From Pseudomonas sp. R5-89-07 (GTDB lineage: Bacteria > Pseudomonadota > Gammaproteobacteria > Pseudomonadales > Pseudomonadaceae): a DNA stretch of 64,000 bases. Numbering within the stretch: the stretch's first letter is position 1; every line of letters starts with the position of its first letter. The position numbers and the translations under genes are program-made. Shown in pieces: positions 34,232 to 42,160 of the stretch. The notes under the pieces were generated by a model. That model worked only from the letters and a program-made list of their open reading frames with translations, searched no databases and was not told the origin of the DNA. The stretch covers positions 2,232,001 to 2,296,000 of the forward strand of contig NZ_CP027727.1 of assembly GCF_003851685.1 (NCBI RefSeq). The letters are read 5' to 3'.

Positions 34232-35365
34232 TTAGTCTCCCAACGTTTGCAGTACCTCGATCCATAACGCACCTTTGCCCGACGCCGCTTCGCCGACACG
34301 TTTCAAGGCGCCGTTATGGCTGATGGCGTAGGTGCCGACTTTGTCGCTTTTCTCACCCGTCACCAGCAACCAGCGACCGTTGGGTGAAAACGCGATATTG
34401 CGTGGCTGCTGCTCTTGCACGGGGTAGTTCGCAATAAAACTCAAGCCGCCGGTGGAAGGGTCAACCGCGAAGGCCGACACCGAACTGCTGGTACGTTCGG
34501 TCATCAACAGTAGCTTGCCGTTGGGCGAGATCCGCAGGTCCGCCGCCCAGATACGGGGTGTGGGGTCGTCCTTCAAGTCGTTGTTACGTGCATCACGCAC
34601 TTCACCGTGAGCCAGTTTCAAACGCTCAGGAATACCGTTGGAGACGGCAATCTGAGCCAATGCGCCAGTGCTCGCATTGATTGAAAACGCGGTGACCGTG
34701 CCACTCATTTCACCCACCACATACAGGTATTTGCCGTCCGGGGAAAAGGCCAGGTGCCGAGGCCCGGTATTGTCTTGGACTTTGATGTAGCCGCTGCCTA
34801 TGGGGGTCAGCGCGCCGGTGTTGGCATCAAGGCGATATTGCAGCACCCGGTCCACGCCAAGATTGCCCGCGTAGGCAAAACGGTTGCTCGGGTCGGTACG
34901 CACCGAATGCGCATGCAGGCCTGTCTTATAGCTCTGGATGCTGGCAGAAGGCTTATAGGCCTTGTCGATGGCCTGAACGCTGAGGGTGTCGGCACCGTAG
35001 GATGCTCCGAGCAGATAGTGGCCTTTTCTGTCGGTAGACAGGTAAGCCATGCTTTCTGCCAGTGGCGCTTTGGATTGCAGTGTCAGATGCCCGCTTGTGG
35101 GGTCGATGCTGTATCCCAGTACCTTAAACGGCTTGACCCGCAAGGCGGCAAACAACACTTTACCGTCAGGGGTGATGGCCATGGGGTTGACTTGATCACC
35201 GGCGTTGACCTGTTCAATCAGACGCAGCGCGCCGGTGTCCTGATCAAGACGATACTGGGAAATCAGACCGTCTCCCGGGCTCGAGATATAGGCAAACGTT
35301 GCGGCGTTGGCTTGCAGGCTGAGGCCGTAGGCAACGGCAGCGGCCAAAAGAAGAGGGGTCCGCAC
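34232..35365 (-). CDS. Secreted beta-propeller protein of the lactonase (YbhE/PgL) family
   Basis: 377 residues from a GTG at 35365, chosen because AAGGA lies eight bases upstream and a clean signal peptide follows (RTPLLLAAAVAYGLSLQANAATFAY); longer in-frame ATGs add a His/Lys-rich tail. Seven-blade propeller repeats of the lactonase type: YISSPGDGLISQYRLDQDTGALRLIEQV, SPDGKYLYVVGEMSGTVTAFSINASTGAL, SPNGKLLLMTERTSSSVSAFAVDPSTGGL, SPNGRWLLVTGEKSDKVGTYAI. Cytosolic relatives hydrolyse 6-phosphogluconolactone; exported ones have no settled substrate. Divergent from the NRAMP-like gene across a palindromic operator. Confidence 0.82.
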   Translation of the reverse strand: MRTPLLLAAAVAYGLSLQANAATFAYISSPGDGLISQYRLDQDTGALRLIEQVNAGDQVNPMAITPDGKVLFAALRVKPFKVLGYSIDPTSGHLTLQSKAPLAESMAYLSTDRKGHYLLGASYGADTLSVQAIDKAYKPSASIQSYKTGLHAHSVRTDPSNRFAYAGNLGVDRVLQYRLDANTGALTPIGSGYIKVQDNTGPRHLAFSPDGKYLYVVGEMSGTVTAFSINASTGALAQIAVSNGIPERLKLAHGEVRDARNNDLKDDPTPRIWAADLRISPNGKLLLMTERTSSSVSAFAVDPSTGGLSFIANYPVQEQQPRNIAFSPNGRWLLVTGEKSDKVGTYAISHNGALKRVGEAASGKGALWIEVLQTLGD

Positions 35366-35576
35366 GGGTGATTCCTTATTTTTATGATTGTGGTAAGTCA
35401 TCCTATGACCATGCTCGGGCGACATCAATCGTTGTTTTGCTCAGCTCGGCACTCTAAACCGTGCATCAGGCGCTGTTAATGCCGGCTTTTTCCTCGCTAG
35501 TGTCTATTCCACGCACCCGACGTCATCGCGTTTCGGCGCTGAAACATTTCTAAATACACTCATTTAAGAATTGTTG

Positions 35577-35588
35577 TACGACGTCGTA
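35577..35588. promoter_or_regulatory. Perfect 12-bp palindrome in the lactonase/NRAMP intergenic region
   Basis: TACGACGTCGTA, preceded by TTGT and lying 57 bases before the NRAMP start and ~212 bases before the lactonase start. The TTGTACGACGTCGTA form resembles operators of FadR/GntR-type regulators. No GntR gene is present nearby. Confidence 0.45.
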
Positions 35589-35644
35589 TCTATCGTGTTC
35601 GACTGCCCGTGTTCTCACAAAAAAAATAAACGGAGATACCCTCT

Positions 35645-36946
35645 ATGACGAGCATTCGTTCCGTCGAAGGCCAGGTTGCGGCGCCCACGGACAATCGATT
35701 TGTCCGAATACTTAAACTGCTGGGCCCCGGAATCATTGCGGTACTGTCGTGGCTGGGCGCTGGCGACTTGATCACGTCCTCCGTGGCCGGTGCCAATTAC
35801 GGTTACGCAATGATGTGGGTGCTGGCGGTCTCGCTGCTCTTGAGATACCTGATCGTAAACATCATCGCTCGCTTCCAGTTGTGCAATAACCAGGGCCTGA
35901 CCATCCTGCAGGGCTATGCGCAACTGAATCCCTTTTTCGCCTGGTTCATGCTCGTTTACGCCCTGTTGATGGGGCACTTGATGAACGCCTACATGATCAA
36001 AGGGGCAGGTGAGTCGCTGGCGATGCTGTTTAAAAGCGACCAGCCACTGCTGTGTTCATTGGCGGTGGTGCTCGCGGTGTGGCTGCTGGTGGGGCGTAAT
36101 ATTTATTCGATGATCGAAGGCGTGATGAAAGTGCTGTTGGCGATCATGACCCTGGCTTTCATTGCCTTGGCCGTGATGTCCGGTCCCGATGTCGTCGGCA
36201 TCGTCAAAGGCACCATCGGCTTCAGCATCCCGCCGGATGAAGGCGTGCATGGCGCGCTGCTGGTGGCGGTATCGGTTATCGGCGCGGTTGCAGGCTCCAT
36301 CGCCAACTTCGTGCATCCGTATGTCATGCGTCAAAAAGGCTGGGTCGGGCCGCAGCACAAGCGGGTTCAACGCAACGATTTGCTGTTTGCAGTGTTCGTC
36401 GGGATCGTCATCAACCTGGCCATCTGGATCGTCGGCGCGGAAATCCTGCGGCCCAACGGCATCGAGGTGAAGACCTTGGGCGATCTGGGCAAGGCGCTGG
36501 AAATATTCTTCGGCCCGGTAGGTTGGTATGTGTTCTTCATCGGCGTATTCGCCACATTGTTTGCCAGCATTTCCGGCAAGACCACCGCGTTCCCGATGCT
36601 GATTACCGATGCCTTCCAACACGTTCGTCCTGAACGGCGCGAAAAGTACGGCAAGGAGTTTCATCATGACCCGATGCACAAATGGTTCATGCTGTTCATC
36701 CTGGTGACGCCGTTGATCTGGTCGCTGCCAGGCATGCCGGATTTCGTAACCCTGACCATTGGCGTCAGCGCGTTGAACATTATTGGCTTGCCGGTTATTT
36801 CCCTGGGCTTGCTGATCATGTCCAACCAGAAGTCGCTGCTGGACAAGCAATACCGCAATAACCTGTTTGAAAATATCGCGCTGCTCTTTGCGACAGGCCT
36901 CGCGTTGTGGGTCGCTTTCCAGTTGGGCGTCGATCTGTTTACCTGA
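35645..36946 (+). CDS. NRAMP-superfamily transporter lacking the canonical DPGN metal motif
   Basis: 433 residues, 11 predicted membrane helices. KLLGPGIIAVLSWLGAGDLITSSVAGANYGYAMMW is the NRAMP TM1a-TM1b region, but the metal-binding DPGN is replaced by SWLGAGD. The TM6 metal motif (usually MPHNLYLHS) is replaced by SIANFVHPYVM. The family carries Mn2+/Fe2+ with protons; such divergent members may take Mg2+ or another solute. GGAG precedes the ATG. A strong hairpin follows the stop. Confidence 0.8.
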   Translation: MTSIRSVEGQVAAPTDNRFVRILKLLGPGIIAVLSWLGAGDLITSSVAGANYGYAMMWVLAVSLLLRYLIVNIIARFQLCNNQGLTILQGYAQLNPFFAWFMLVYALLMGHLMNAYMIKGAGESLAMLFKSDQPLLCSLAVVLAVWLLVGRNIYSMIEGVMKVLLAIMTLAFIALAVMSGPDVVGIVKGTIGFSIPPDEGVHGALLVAVSVIGAVAGSIANFVHPYVMRQKGWVGPQHKRVQRNDLLFAVFVGIVINLAIWIVGAEILRPNGIEVKTLGDLGKALEIFFGPVGWYVFFIGVFATLFASISGKTTAFPMLITDAFQHVRPERREKYGKEFHHDPMHKWFMLFILVTPLIWSLPGMPDFVTLTIGVSALNIIGLPVISLGLLIMSNQKSLLDKQYRNNLFENIALLFATGLALWVAFQLGVDLFT

Positions 36947-36953
36947 CAACGAG

Positions 36954-36984
36954 CCACCGAGGGAGCGCAATGTTCCCTCGGTGG
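36954..36984 (+). terminator. Hairpin terminator after the NRAMP-like gene
   Basis: Perfect 11-bp stem CCACCGAGGGA (36954-36964) / TCCCTCGGTGG (36974-36984) with a 9-base loop, starting seven bases after the stop. No T-tract follows, so it may act partly as a 3' stabiliser; it also faces the convergent Lrp gene. Confidence 0.6.
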
Positions 36985-37017
36985 TCAACCCAGGTGCCCG
37001 TCGCCACGGGGGCCGCG

Positions 37018-37509
37018 CTACGCCGGCAGCGGGCCGCGCTCAAGATAAGTACCCAAGGCAATAAACGTCTTCACGGCTTTGAAACCCTCCAGGCGATGTA
37101 GCGCGCCTAGCATGTTTTCCAGTTCCGCCGAGTTTTCCGTGCGCACCTTCAGAATCATGGCGGTATCACCCGCAACGGTATGAATCTCTTCAATCTGCGG
37201 GAAAGCAGACATCTCCAGCACACGCCGGGTGGTTTCCCAGTTGCTCGTTTCCAGATGCACGAAGGCAAGCAGGTCTCTGCCGATCATCGGCCCATCCAGT
37301 AACGCAACTGTCGCTCGAATGACACCCCTTTGCTTCAAGCGTTTGACCCGCTCATGGATAGCCGGCGCAGATAAATGAACGTGCGCGCTGAGCTCCTTGT
37401 AACTGAGTTCAGCGTTTTGTGCCAAAAGACCTAACAGCTTTCGGTCGATTGCATCGAGTTCTGCATGGTCGCCGCGCGGGCGCCGAACGGCCTTCGTATC
37501 TTCCTGCAT
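37018..37509 (-). CDS. Lrp/AsnC-family transcriptional regulator
   Basis: 163 residues. N-terminal HTH (LDAIDRKLLGLLAQNAELSYKELSAHVHLSAPAIHERVKRLKQRGVIR, ~18-65) and a C-terminal RAM ligand-binding domain (LAFVHLETSNWETTRRVLEM... IEEIHTVAGDTAMILKVRTENSAELENML). Divergent from an LysE-type exporter with a palindrome between them, the classical arrangement for an amino-acid-responsive activator of an exporter. GGAG lies eight bases before the start. Confidence 0.9.
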   Translation of the reverse strand: MQEDTKAVRRPRGDHAELDAIDRKLLGLLAQNAELSYKELSAHVHLSAPAIHERVKRLKQRGVIRATVALLDGPMIGRDLLAFVHLETSNWETTRRVLEMSAFPQIEEIHTVAGDTAMILKVRTENSAELENMLGALHRLEGFKAVKTFIALGTYLERGPLPA

Positions 37510-37559
37510 GGTATTTCTCCGCCGATGACAGAACCATATTATGCGAACCGAAACTTATG

Positions 37560-37574
37560 CCGAATATTATTCGG
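37560..37574. promoter_or_regulatory. Candidate Lrp-type operator between lrp-like and lysE-like genes
   Basis: CCGAAT-ATT-ATTCGG, a perfect 15-base interrupted palindrome in the 110-base divergent intergenic region, of the size and AT-rich centre usual for Lrp/AsnC sites. Confidence 0.5.
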
Positions 37575-37619
37575 AGTGCCATTGCCAGATTCGGGTTCGT
37601 GGAATGAGGGGGAGGGCAG

Positions 37620-38243
37620 ATGAGTATTAACGTCATGGCCGCATTCTGGGCCGTTTCTTTGCTGCTGGTGCTAACACCGGGCGCTGACTGGGCCTATGCC
37701 ATTGCCGCTGGCATGCGGGGACGCCGAGTGGTCATTCCGGCGGTCGTCGGCATAATGTCTGCACACTTGGCCGCCACATTGGCGGTGGCGGCTGGCGTCG
37801 GTGGTCTGGTGACGAGCACACCGGGCGCGCTATCTCTGCTGACCGTGGCCGGCACGGTCTACCTCGCCTGGATGGGTATCGGCATGCTCAGGCATCCCGG
37901 TGTGCTGGTTCAGGCTGAAGCGCAAACGTCGACCAGCCGATTTCAATGGGCATTGAAAGGCGCTTGCTTGGCCGGGTTGAACCCTAAGCTGTTTCTGTTT
38001 TTCCTGGCCCTCTTGCCGCAATTCACAAGCTTGAGCGCAGCGTGGCCGGTGCCGGTGCAAATCATCTGCCTGGGACTGCTGCACATTGCTGGCTGCAGTC
38101 TCGTTTATCTGGCTGTCGGATTCGGTGCCGGCGTGCTACTGCGCAGTCGACCTGTTGCAGCCAGGCGCGTCAACCAGGTATCCGGGGTCGTGATGATTGT
38201 ACTGGCCGTCGCGCTGACGGCCGAACGCTTGTTCGTACAATAA
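37620..38243 (+). CDS. LysE/RhtB-family amino acid exporter
   Basis: 207 residues with six membrane helices. The family signature is complete: FWAVSLLLVLTPGADWAYAIAAGMRGRRVVIPAVVGIMSAHLAATLAVAAGVGGL at the N-terminus, then GTVYLAWMGIGMLR and LKGACLAGLNPKLFLFFLALLPQF. These proteins export amino acids or homoserine lactones. Substrate unknown; expression is probably set by the divergent Lrp-type regulator. Confidence 0.92.
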   Translation: MSINVMAAFWAVSLLLVLTPGADWAYAIAAGMRGRRVVIPAVVGIMSAHLAATLAVAAGVGGLVTSTPGALSLLTVAGTVYLAWMGIGMLRHPGVLVQAEAQTSTSRFQWALKGACLAGLNPKLFLFFLALLPQFTSLSAAWPVPVQIICLGLLHIAGCSLVYLAVGFGAGVLLRSRPVAARRVNQVSGVVMIVLAVALTAERLFVQ

Positions 38244-38273
38244 AAGGCACAGTGGCGGGCAACGGGCCCCCCT

Positions 38274-39767
38274 TTACCCGCCAATCAGCGTCGAATGCGT
38301 ATGGCGGGACAGGTAGGCACCCAACGCAGCCGGCTGATCTTTGCTGAAGAAACCTGCCAGATAGCCATCCGGCCTGACCAGCACGGCGCAGCCTTCATCG
38401 AGGCTGTAGCACCGGGCGAATTGGCCCAGGTGATCTTCGATCTCCGACCCGGGCCCGATGCTGTGGATGTGCAGGCCCGTGCGTGGCGCGAAGTTCGAGG
38501 GGCCATTGACCAGCAAGGTCCAATGGGTGCCTTGGAACAGGTTGAATAAACGCGTTGGGCTGCCGCTTGCGCGTCGCACGATGGCATCGGGTGCACGATC
38601 GCCTGGCGCGAGCTTGCTGTCGGCAGCCTGCGACGGGAGCGATAACGGTGAGTGCCGATAGCCGATATCCAGCTGCTGAGCTTCACGGGGCCGCCTGTTG
38701 TCGCCAGTCTTGAAGCCTGCAAGCAGGCGCGTGGACAGGCCGAGCACGTCTTCGGCCACCGGCCGACGCTCAGTTTCGTAGGTTTCGAGTAGGGCCTCTG
38801 GTGCGCCGGCCAATACTGCGGCCAACTTCCAGCCCAGGTTGTAGGCGTCCTGGACGCTCGTGTTGAGGCCCTGTCCGCCGGTAGGCGGATGAACATGCGC
38901 CGCATCGCCGACCAGAAATACCGGGCCATCCCGGTAACGCTCGGCGAGCCTGGCATTCATGCTGTAGGTGGAGGACCAGACGACTGAATTAACGGTGATG
39001 TCCGTGCGCCCGGTGTGCAGGGCAACGCGTTCGGTCAGCGCCGCCGCGCAGAGGTCAATCTCGCCCTCTAAAGGAACAGGCGCCTGGATCTGGAACAGGT
39101 CGGTGCCGGCCAACGGGCAGATAGCCAATGGGCCTGCGCCCCCGCCCTCAAACTGGTGCCACACATCGCGCGACAGTCCATCCAATTCCACATCGGCCAC
39201 GATCGCTCGCACGCCCAGGGTCTTGCCCGCAAAATCAATCCCCAAGGTACTGCGCACAAAGCTGCGCCCGCCATCGGCGCCCACCAGGTACCGGGCCTGT
39301 AGGGGGTGCTCGCCATCCGCGGTTGCGAGTATGGCATTGATACCGTAGGTCCCGACCACCATTGCCGTCAGCTCGACACCAAACGCTGGCGCATGCCCCA
39401 GTTCGATCAAGCGTTCGCGCAAGATCGCCTCGGTCTTGAATTGGGGAATCATCAACGCAAGGCAGTAGGGCTCTGCTGGTGTGGGCTCGGCAGCGATGGA
39501 TACCGGCTGGTCAACGTGACTGCCATTGGGCGCGTATTTGCGGATATTAGGGTAGCTACCACCTGCGGCCATCACCCGGTCCAGGATTCCGAGATCTTCG
39601 AAGACCTCCTGGGTGCGAGGCTGTATGCCCTTGCCGCGCGAGCCTAAAAAGGCAGCGGGACGCTTTTCGATAAGGGCAAAGTTCACCCCGCGCCGCGCCA
39701 AGTCGATTGCCAGGGTCAGGCCCGCGGCACCGGCACCACAAATCAGGACGTCTACAGGCTCACGCAT
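38274..39767 (-). CDS. FAD-dependent aromatic monooxygenase (PheA/TfdB, class A flavoprotein)
   Basis: 497 residues from the ATG at 39767 (AGGAG upstream); the longer frame crosses the operator region. The Rossmann motif ICGAGAAGLTLAIDLARRGVNFALIEKRP (~9-38), GSRGKGIQPRTQEVFEDLGI, the DG-like YLVGADGGRSFVRSTLGI, and the GD motif VFLVGDAAHVHPPTGGQGLNTSVQDAYNLGWKLA (~285-320) identify a single-component aromatic hydroxylase, with a thioredoxin-like C-terminal domain (HWTLLVNGPSNFAPR, AVLVRPDGYLAGF). It would use NAD(P)H and O2 to hydroxylate a phenol or similar ring. Divergent MarR repressor and two shared operators suggest induction by the aromatic. Confidence 0.88.
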   Translation of the reverse strand: MREPVDVLICGAGAAGLTLAIDLARRGVNFALIEKRPAAFLGSRGKGIQPRTQEVFEDLGILDRVMAAGGSYPNIRKYAPNGSHVDQPVSIAAEPTPAEPYCLALMIPQFKTEAILRERLIELGHAPAFGVELTAMVVGTYGINAILATADGEHPLQARYLVGADGGRSFVRSTLGIDFAGKTLGVRAIVADVELDGLSRDVWHQFEGGGAGPLAICPLAGTDLFQIQAPVPLEGEIDLCAAALTERVALHTGRTDITVNSVVWSSTYSMNARLAERYRDGPVFLVGDAAHVHPPTGGQGLNTSVQDAYNLGWKLAAVLAGAPEALLETYETERRPVAEDVLGLSTRLLAGFKTGDNRRPREAQQLDIGYRHSPLSLPSQAADSKLAPGDRAPDAIVRRASGSPTRLFNLFQGTHWTLLVNGPSNFAPRTGLHIHSIGPGSEIEDHLGQFARCYSLDEGCAVLVRPDGYLAGFFSKDQPAALGAYLSRHTHSTLIGG

Positions 39768-39783
39768 TTCACTTCTCCTAGGA

Positions 39784-39800
39784 ATGTGTAAGATGCACAT
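39784..39800. promoter_or_regulatory. MarR operator copy 1
   Basis: ATGTGTAAGATGCACAT, an imperfect 17-base palindrome with arms ATGTG/CACAT. It lies 17 bases upstream of the monooxygenase ATG and just before the MarR ribosome binding site, so binding would block both. Confidence 0.65.
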
Positions 39801-39815
39801 AACAGGGAGCAGCTT

Positions 39816-40301
39816 ATGACTACGAAAAATAAAGTGCAAGATACACATATGTCGGTGCAGATGAAGGATCTCCACCGGTCATTGATCTCGATCGTGAGCG
39901 TAATGAACCGGCCTCGCAACGATGAGCGATTGATCGCGCAAGCGGGTGTCCATCTGGATCAGGCGCTCTTTCGTCTGCTGGTGGTCATTGAGCGGGTAGG
40001 GCCGATAGGCGTCGTGGATCTGGCAGGTCGCCTGGGCCGGGACTATACGACCATCAGCCGCCAGGTTTCCAAGCTTGAGCGCATGGAATTAGTGATCCGA
40101 CACGAGAACTCGGAAGATCGCCGAATGCGCGAGGCGGTGGTGTCTGCCAAGGGTAAGGCCGTCACCGATAAGATCGACCAGGCGCGCGAGCGCCTGGCAC
40201 GAGACATCTTTCAGGACTGGGCTGCCGAAGACATCAACTGCCTGGTGCGCCTGATGCGTCAATTCGCGCAGGCCCTGGAACAGGGCACGGAGGCGGGCTA
40301 G
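39816..40301 (+). CDS. MarR-family transcriptional regulator
   Basis: 161 residues. AGGGAG six bases before the ATG at 39816 supports this start over the next ATG at 39849. The winged HTH (IGVVDLAGRLGRDYTTISRQVSKLERMELVIRHENSEDRRMREAVVSAKGKA, ~67-118) is typical MarR; helices at both ends form the dimer interface. Divergent from the FAD monooxygenase with two near-identical operators, one within its own gene, implying autoregulated repression relieved by an aromatic ligand. Confidence 0.9.
   Translation: MTTKNKVQDTHMSVQMKDLHRSLISIVSVMNRPRNDERLIAQAGVHLDQALFRLLVVIERVGPIGVVDLAGRLGRDYTTISRQVSKLERMELVIRHENSEDRRMREAVVSAKGKAVTDKIDQARERLARDIFQDWAAEDINCLVRLMRQFAQALEQGTEAG
39832..39848. promoter_or_regulatory. 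MarR operator copy 2, inside the start of the MarR gene
   Basis: AAGTGCAAGATACACAT; its reverse complement reads ATGTGTA-TCT-TGCAC-TT, sharing ATGTGTA-N3-TGCAC with copy 1 at a 48-base centre-to-centre distance. It covers codons 6-11 of the MarR gene. Confidence 0.6.
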
Positions 40302-40325
40302 CTTGCGCCACTGAAGACGCGCGTG

Positions 40326-40362
40326 GGCCTTTACCGCTGGTGTCACACCAGCGGTAAAGGCC
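40326..40362. terminator. Perfect 18-bp hairpin between MarR and the catabolic operon
   Basis: GGCCTTTACCGCTGGTGT, one base, then its exact complement to position 40362. It stands between two convergent genes and is followed on the plus strand by a T-rich stretch (GGATTTTT at ~40372-40379). Very likely a bidirectional terminator. Confidence 0.7.
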
Positions 40363-40499
40363 GATCTAAAAGGATTTTTCAATGGCAGCCGAGACTCTCG
40401 GTAGCTCTGCGCTCGATGCCGCGTGACGAATCGTCTTCAACATCAAGCGCGTCGCCAAGTCGTCGGTCAAGGCGCTTGGGCGCAAGAACTCCTTGCGCA

Positions 40500-41369
40500 C
40501 TACGGCTCCTGTTGCAGCAGTTTGCGCGCGTTCCCTTGGCTGATCTGCTGCGCTCGCTCACTGCCGATGCCCATTTTTTCAAACCACAGCGAGCTGTCTA
40601 CCTGCCATTGTTCGATATCTGGTTGAGAGGTCTGGCCGAGGTCGGAACTGTACAGCGCCCTGGGAACTTCGCACAGGACCCTGCTCACGTCTTCCCATGG
40701 CTGATAGCCGAGCAGGTAGGTCAGGGCAGTTTGTTCGGTGTAGACCATGGGGGCCTGAGCCAATTCCAGCAGGGCATTGGCGTCCAACCCGGTCAAGGGG
40801 TTGGCTGGTTGGTTGAGCATCAATCTGGGGACATCCAGCCGTACGGCTGCGTCTACCAGCAAACGAACTTCCTGAGCGTCGGAATGACCGGTAGAAATGA
40901 CGATGGGGTAGTCTCGGGCCATCCGCAGCACATCCAAGGTTTGTTCGCTCAACTTCCCTTCATGGCTGACGGTCAGCGGTCGAATGGGGTATTTATCCAG
41001 GATCCAATGACCGCTGTTGCGTTTGAGGCGGGACTGGTGAGTGCGGCCTGTCACGGTGGGGAGGTGAACGATCAGCCGCGCTTCGCTCTCTCCGTGATGG
41101 CATAGCGAACGTTGTACCACCCTGAAATCGATACCACCGGCGATTTCGTTGAGCACCACCGAACCGGACACGGGAAGCCCCTCCTGTCGGGCCTCCCAGG
41201 CTTGTGAAGCGCTGCAGCCCAGATGGTTCTTCAACACCACCCAGCCGTTCAACTGGCCGTAGCGCCGACCCGCCGCCATCACGCCATGACGCCGCAGATA
41301 GGCGTCTGGGCCGGCGTGATAATGCACATCGATGAAGTCAGTCTCGGATAAACGCCGCGGATGGCTCAT
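40500..41369 (-). CDS. DUF6282-like metal-dependent (amido)hydrolase
   Basis: 289 residues, amidohydrolase-like TIM barrel. An HxH metal motif sits near the N-terminus (FIDVHYHAGPDAYLRRHG, His16 and His18); VVLKNHLG, VSGSVVLNEIAGGID, VISTGHSDAQEV and LYSSDLGQTSQPDIEQW supply further candidate metal ligands (Lys, His, Asp). It resembles DUF6282 proteins of unknown reaction. Last gene of the nine-gene operon, overlapping the previous gene by four bases. It probably hydrolyses a lactone, amide or enol intermediate; no substrate is known. Confidence 0.68.
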   Translation of the reverse strand: MSHPRRLSETDFIDVHYHAGPDAYLRRHGVMAAGRRYGQLNGWVVLKNHLGCSASQAWEARQEGLPVSGSVVLNEIAGGIDFRVVQRSLCHHGESEARLIVHLPTVTGRTHQSRLKRNSGHWILDKYPIRPLTVSHEGKLSEQTLDVLRMARDYPIVISTGHSDAQEVRLLVDAAVRLDVPRLMLNQPANPLTGLDANALLELAQAPMVYTEQTALTYLLGYQPWEDVSRVLCEVPRALYSSDLGQTSQPDIEQWQVDSSLWFEKMGIGSERAQQISQGNARKLLQQEP

Positions 41370-42142
41370 GCGGCCACCTCCAGGTTGATGCCCAAGTGGT
41401 CGCGCACGGTGCGAATGACCAATGCCGGCGCATCAAGCAATGGGCGCATGCCGCCATCGGGTATGGGTAACCGGTAATGGCGGGCCTGTTCGTTGATATG
41501 CACATTGATACTGCGTACCAGCTGTGACTGTTCGCCGTAGACCGTCAATAACGCGCCAGGGAAGTTGTGGCTGGCTTGGCGCAGGTCGAGGCGATTGAGT
41601 AGCCGGAAACCCAGATGCAGGCGCCTTGCCTGGAGTGCTGCACTGGCTTGGTCAATGTCGATCGGCCCGCAGGGGTGTATCCGGGTAGCCGGTTGTACGA
41701 GTTGGTCGAGTAGTTGGAGCGCTTGTTCGAGATCGCCGAGCAGGGCCAGATCAGCCATCTTCCCCAGCCGACCGTCTAGAATTCCATCCGCCAGGGCGGG
41801 CGAGGACAGCAACAGTACATTACTGACATGCGGTGCGAGACGGCTGCCGAGTAGCGCTTGAACGACCGCGCCACCCAGAGCTGAGCCTACCAGCAGATCG
41901 ATGTGGCCCAGATCCGACAGGACATGCATCCAACGTCGCGAAAAATCCTCAAGCGATTCACTTTCGTCGGCCAGCAGCGATAACGTGTCGAATACAACCA
42001 CCCGGTAACCTGCTTCTACCAATGGGGCGATCATGGGTTGGAAAAACTGGCCTTTATCCCATAGGGGCATGACCGGTGACATGACCACCGCCAGTTGATG
42101 GCCGTCGCCCCATTGGCTGCTGACTGCATTGGATGTTTGCAT
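41366..42142 (-). CDS. Alpha/beta-hydrolase-fold protein without a catalytic triad
   Basis: 258 residues with the alpha/beta-hydrolase layout (YRVVVFDTLSL, strand-nucleophile-helix IDLLVGSALGGAVVQALL, LLLSSPA). The nucleophile elbow, normally G-x-S-x-G, reads G86-S-A88-L-G90, so Ala sits where Ser should be. The acid position after the YG strand is Ser206 (VYGEQSQLV), and the histidine position is Met232 (IPDGGMRPLLDAP). All three triad positions are therefore altered. It may bind rather than hydrolyse an intermediate, or act like RutD, whose catalytic need is doubtful. Overlaps the metal hydrolase gene by four bases. Confidence 0.75.
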   Translation of the reverse strand: MQTSNAVSSQWGDGHQLAVVMSPVMPLWDKGQFFQPMIAPLVEAGYRVVVFDTLSLLADESESLEDFSRRWMHVLSDLGHIDLLVGSALGGAVVQALLGSRLAPHVSNVLLLSSPALADGILDGRLGKMADLALLGDLEQALQLLDQLVQPATRIHPCGPIDIDQASAALQARRLHLGFRLLNRLDLRQASHNFPGALLTVYGEQSQLVRSINVHINEQARHYRLPIPDGGMRPLLDAPALVIRTVRDHLGINLEVAA

Positions 42143-42160
42143 AGTCGTTCTCCGGGGTGA

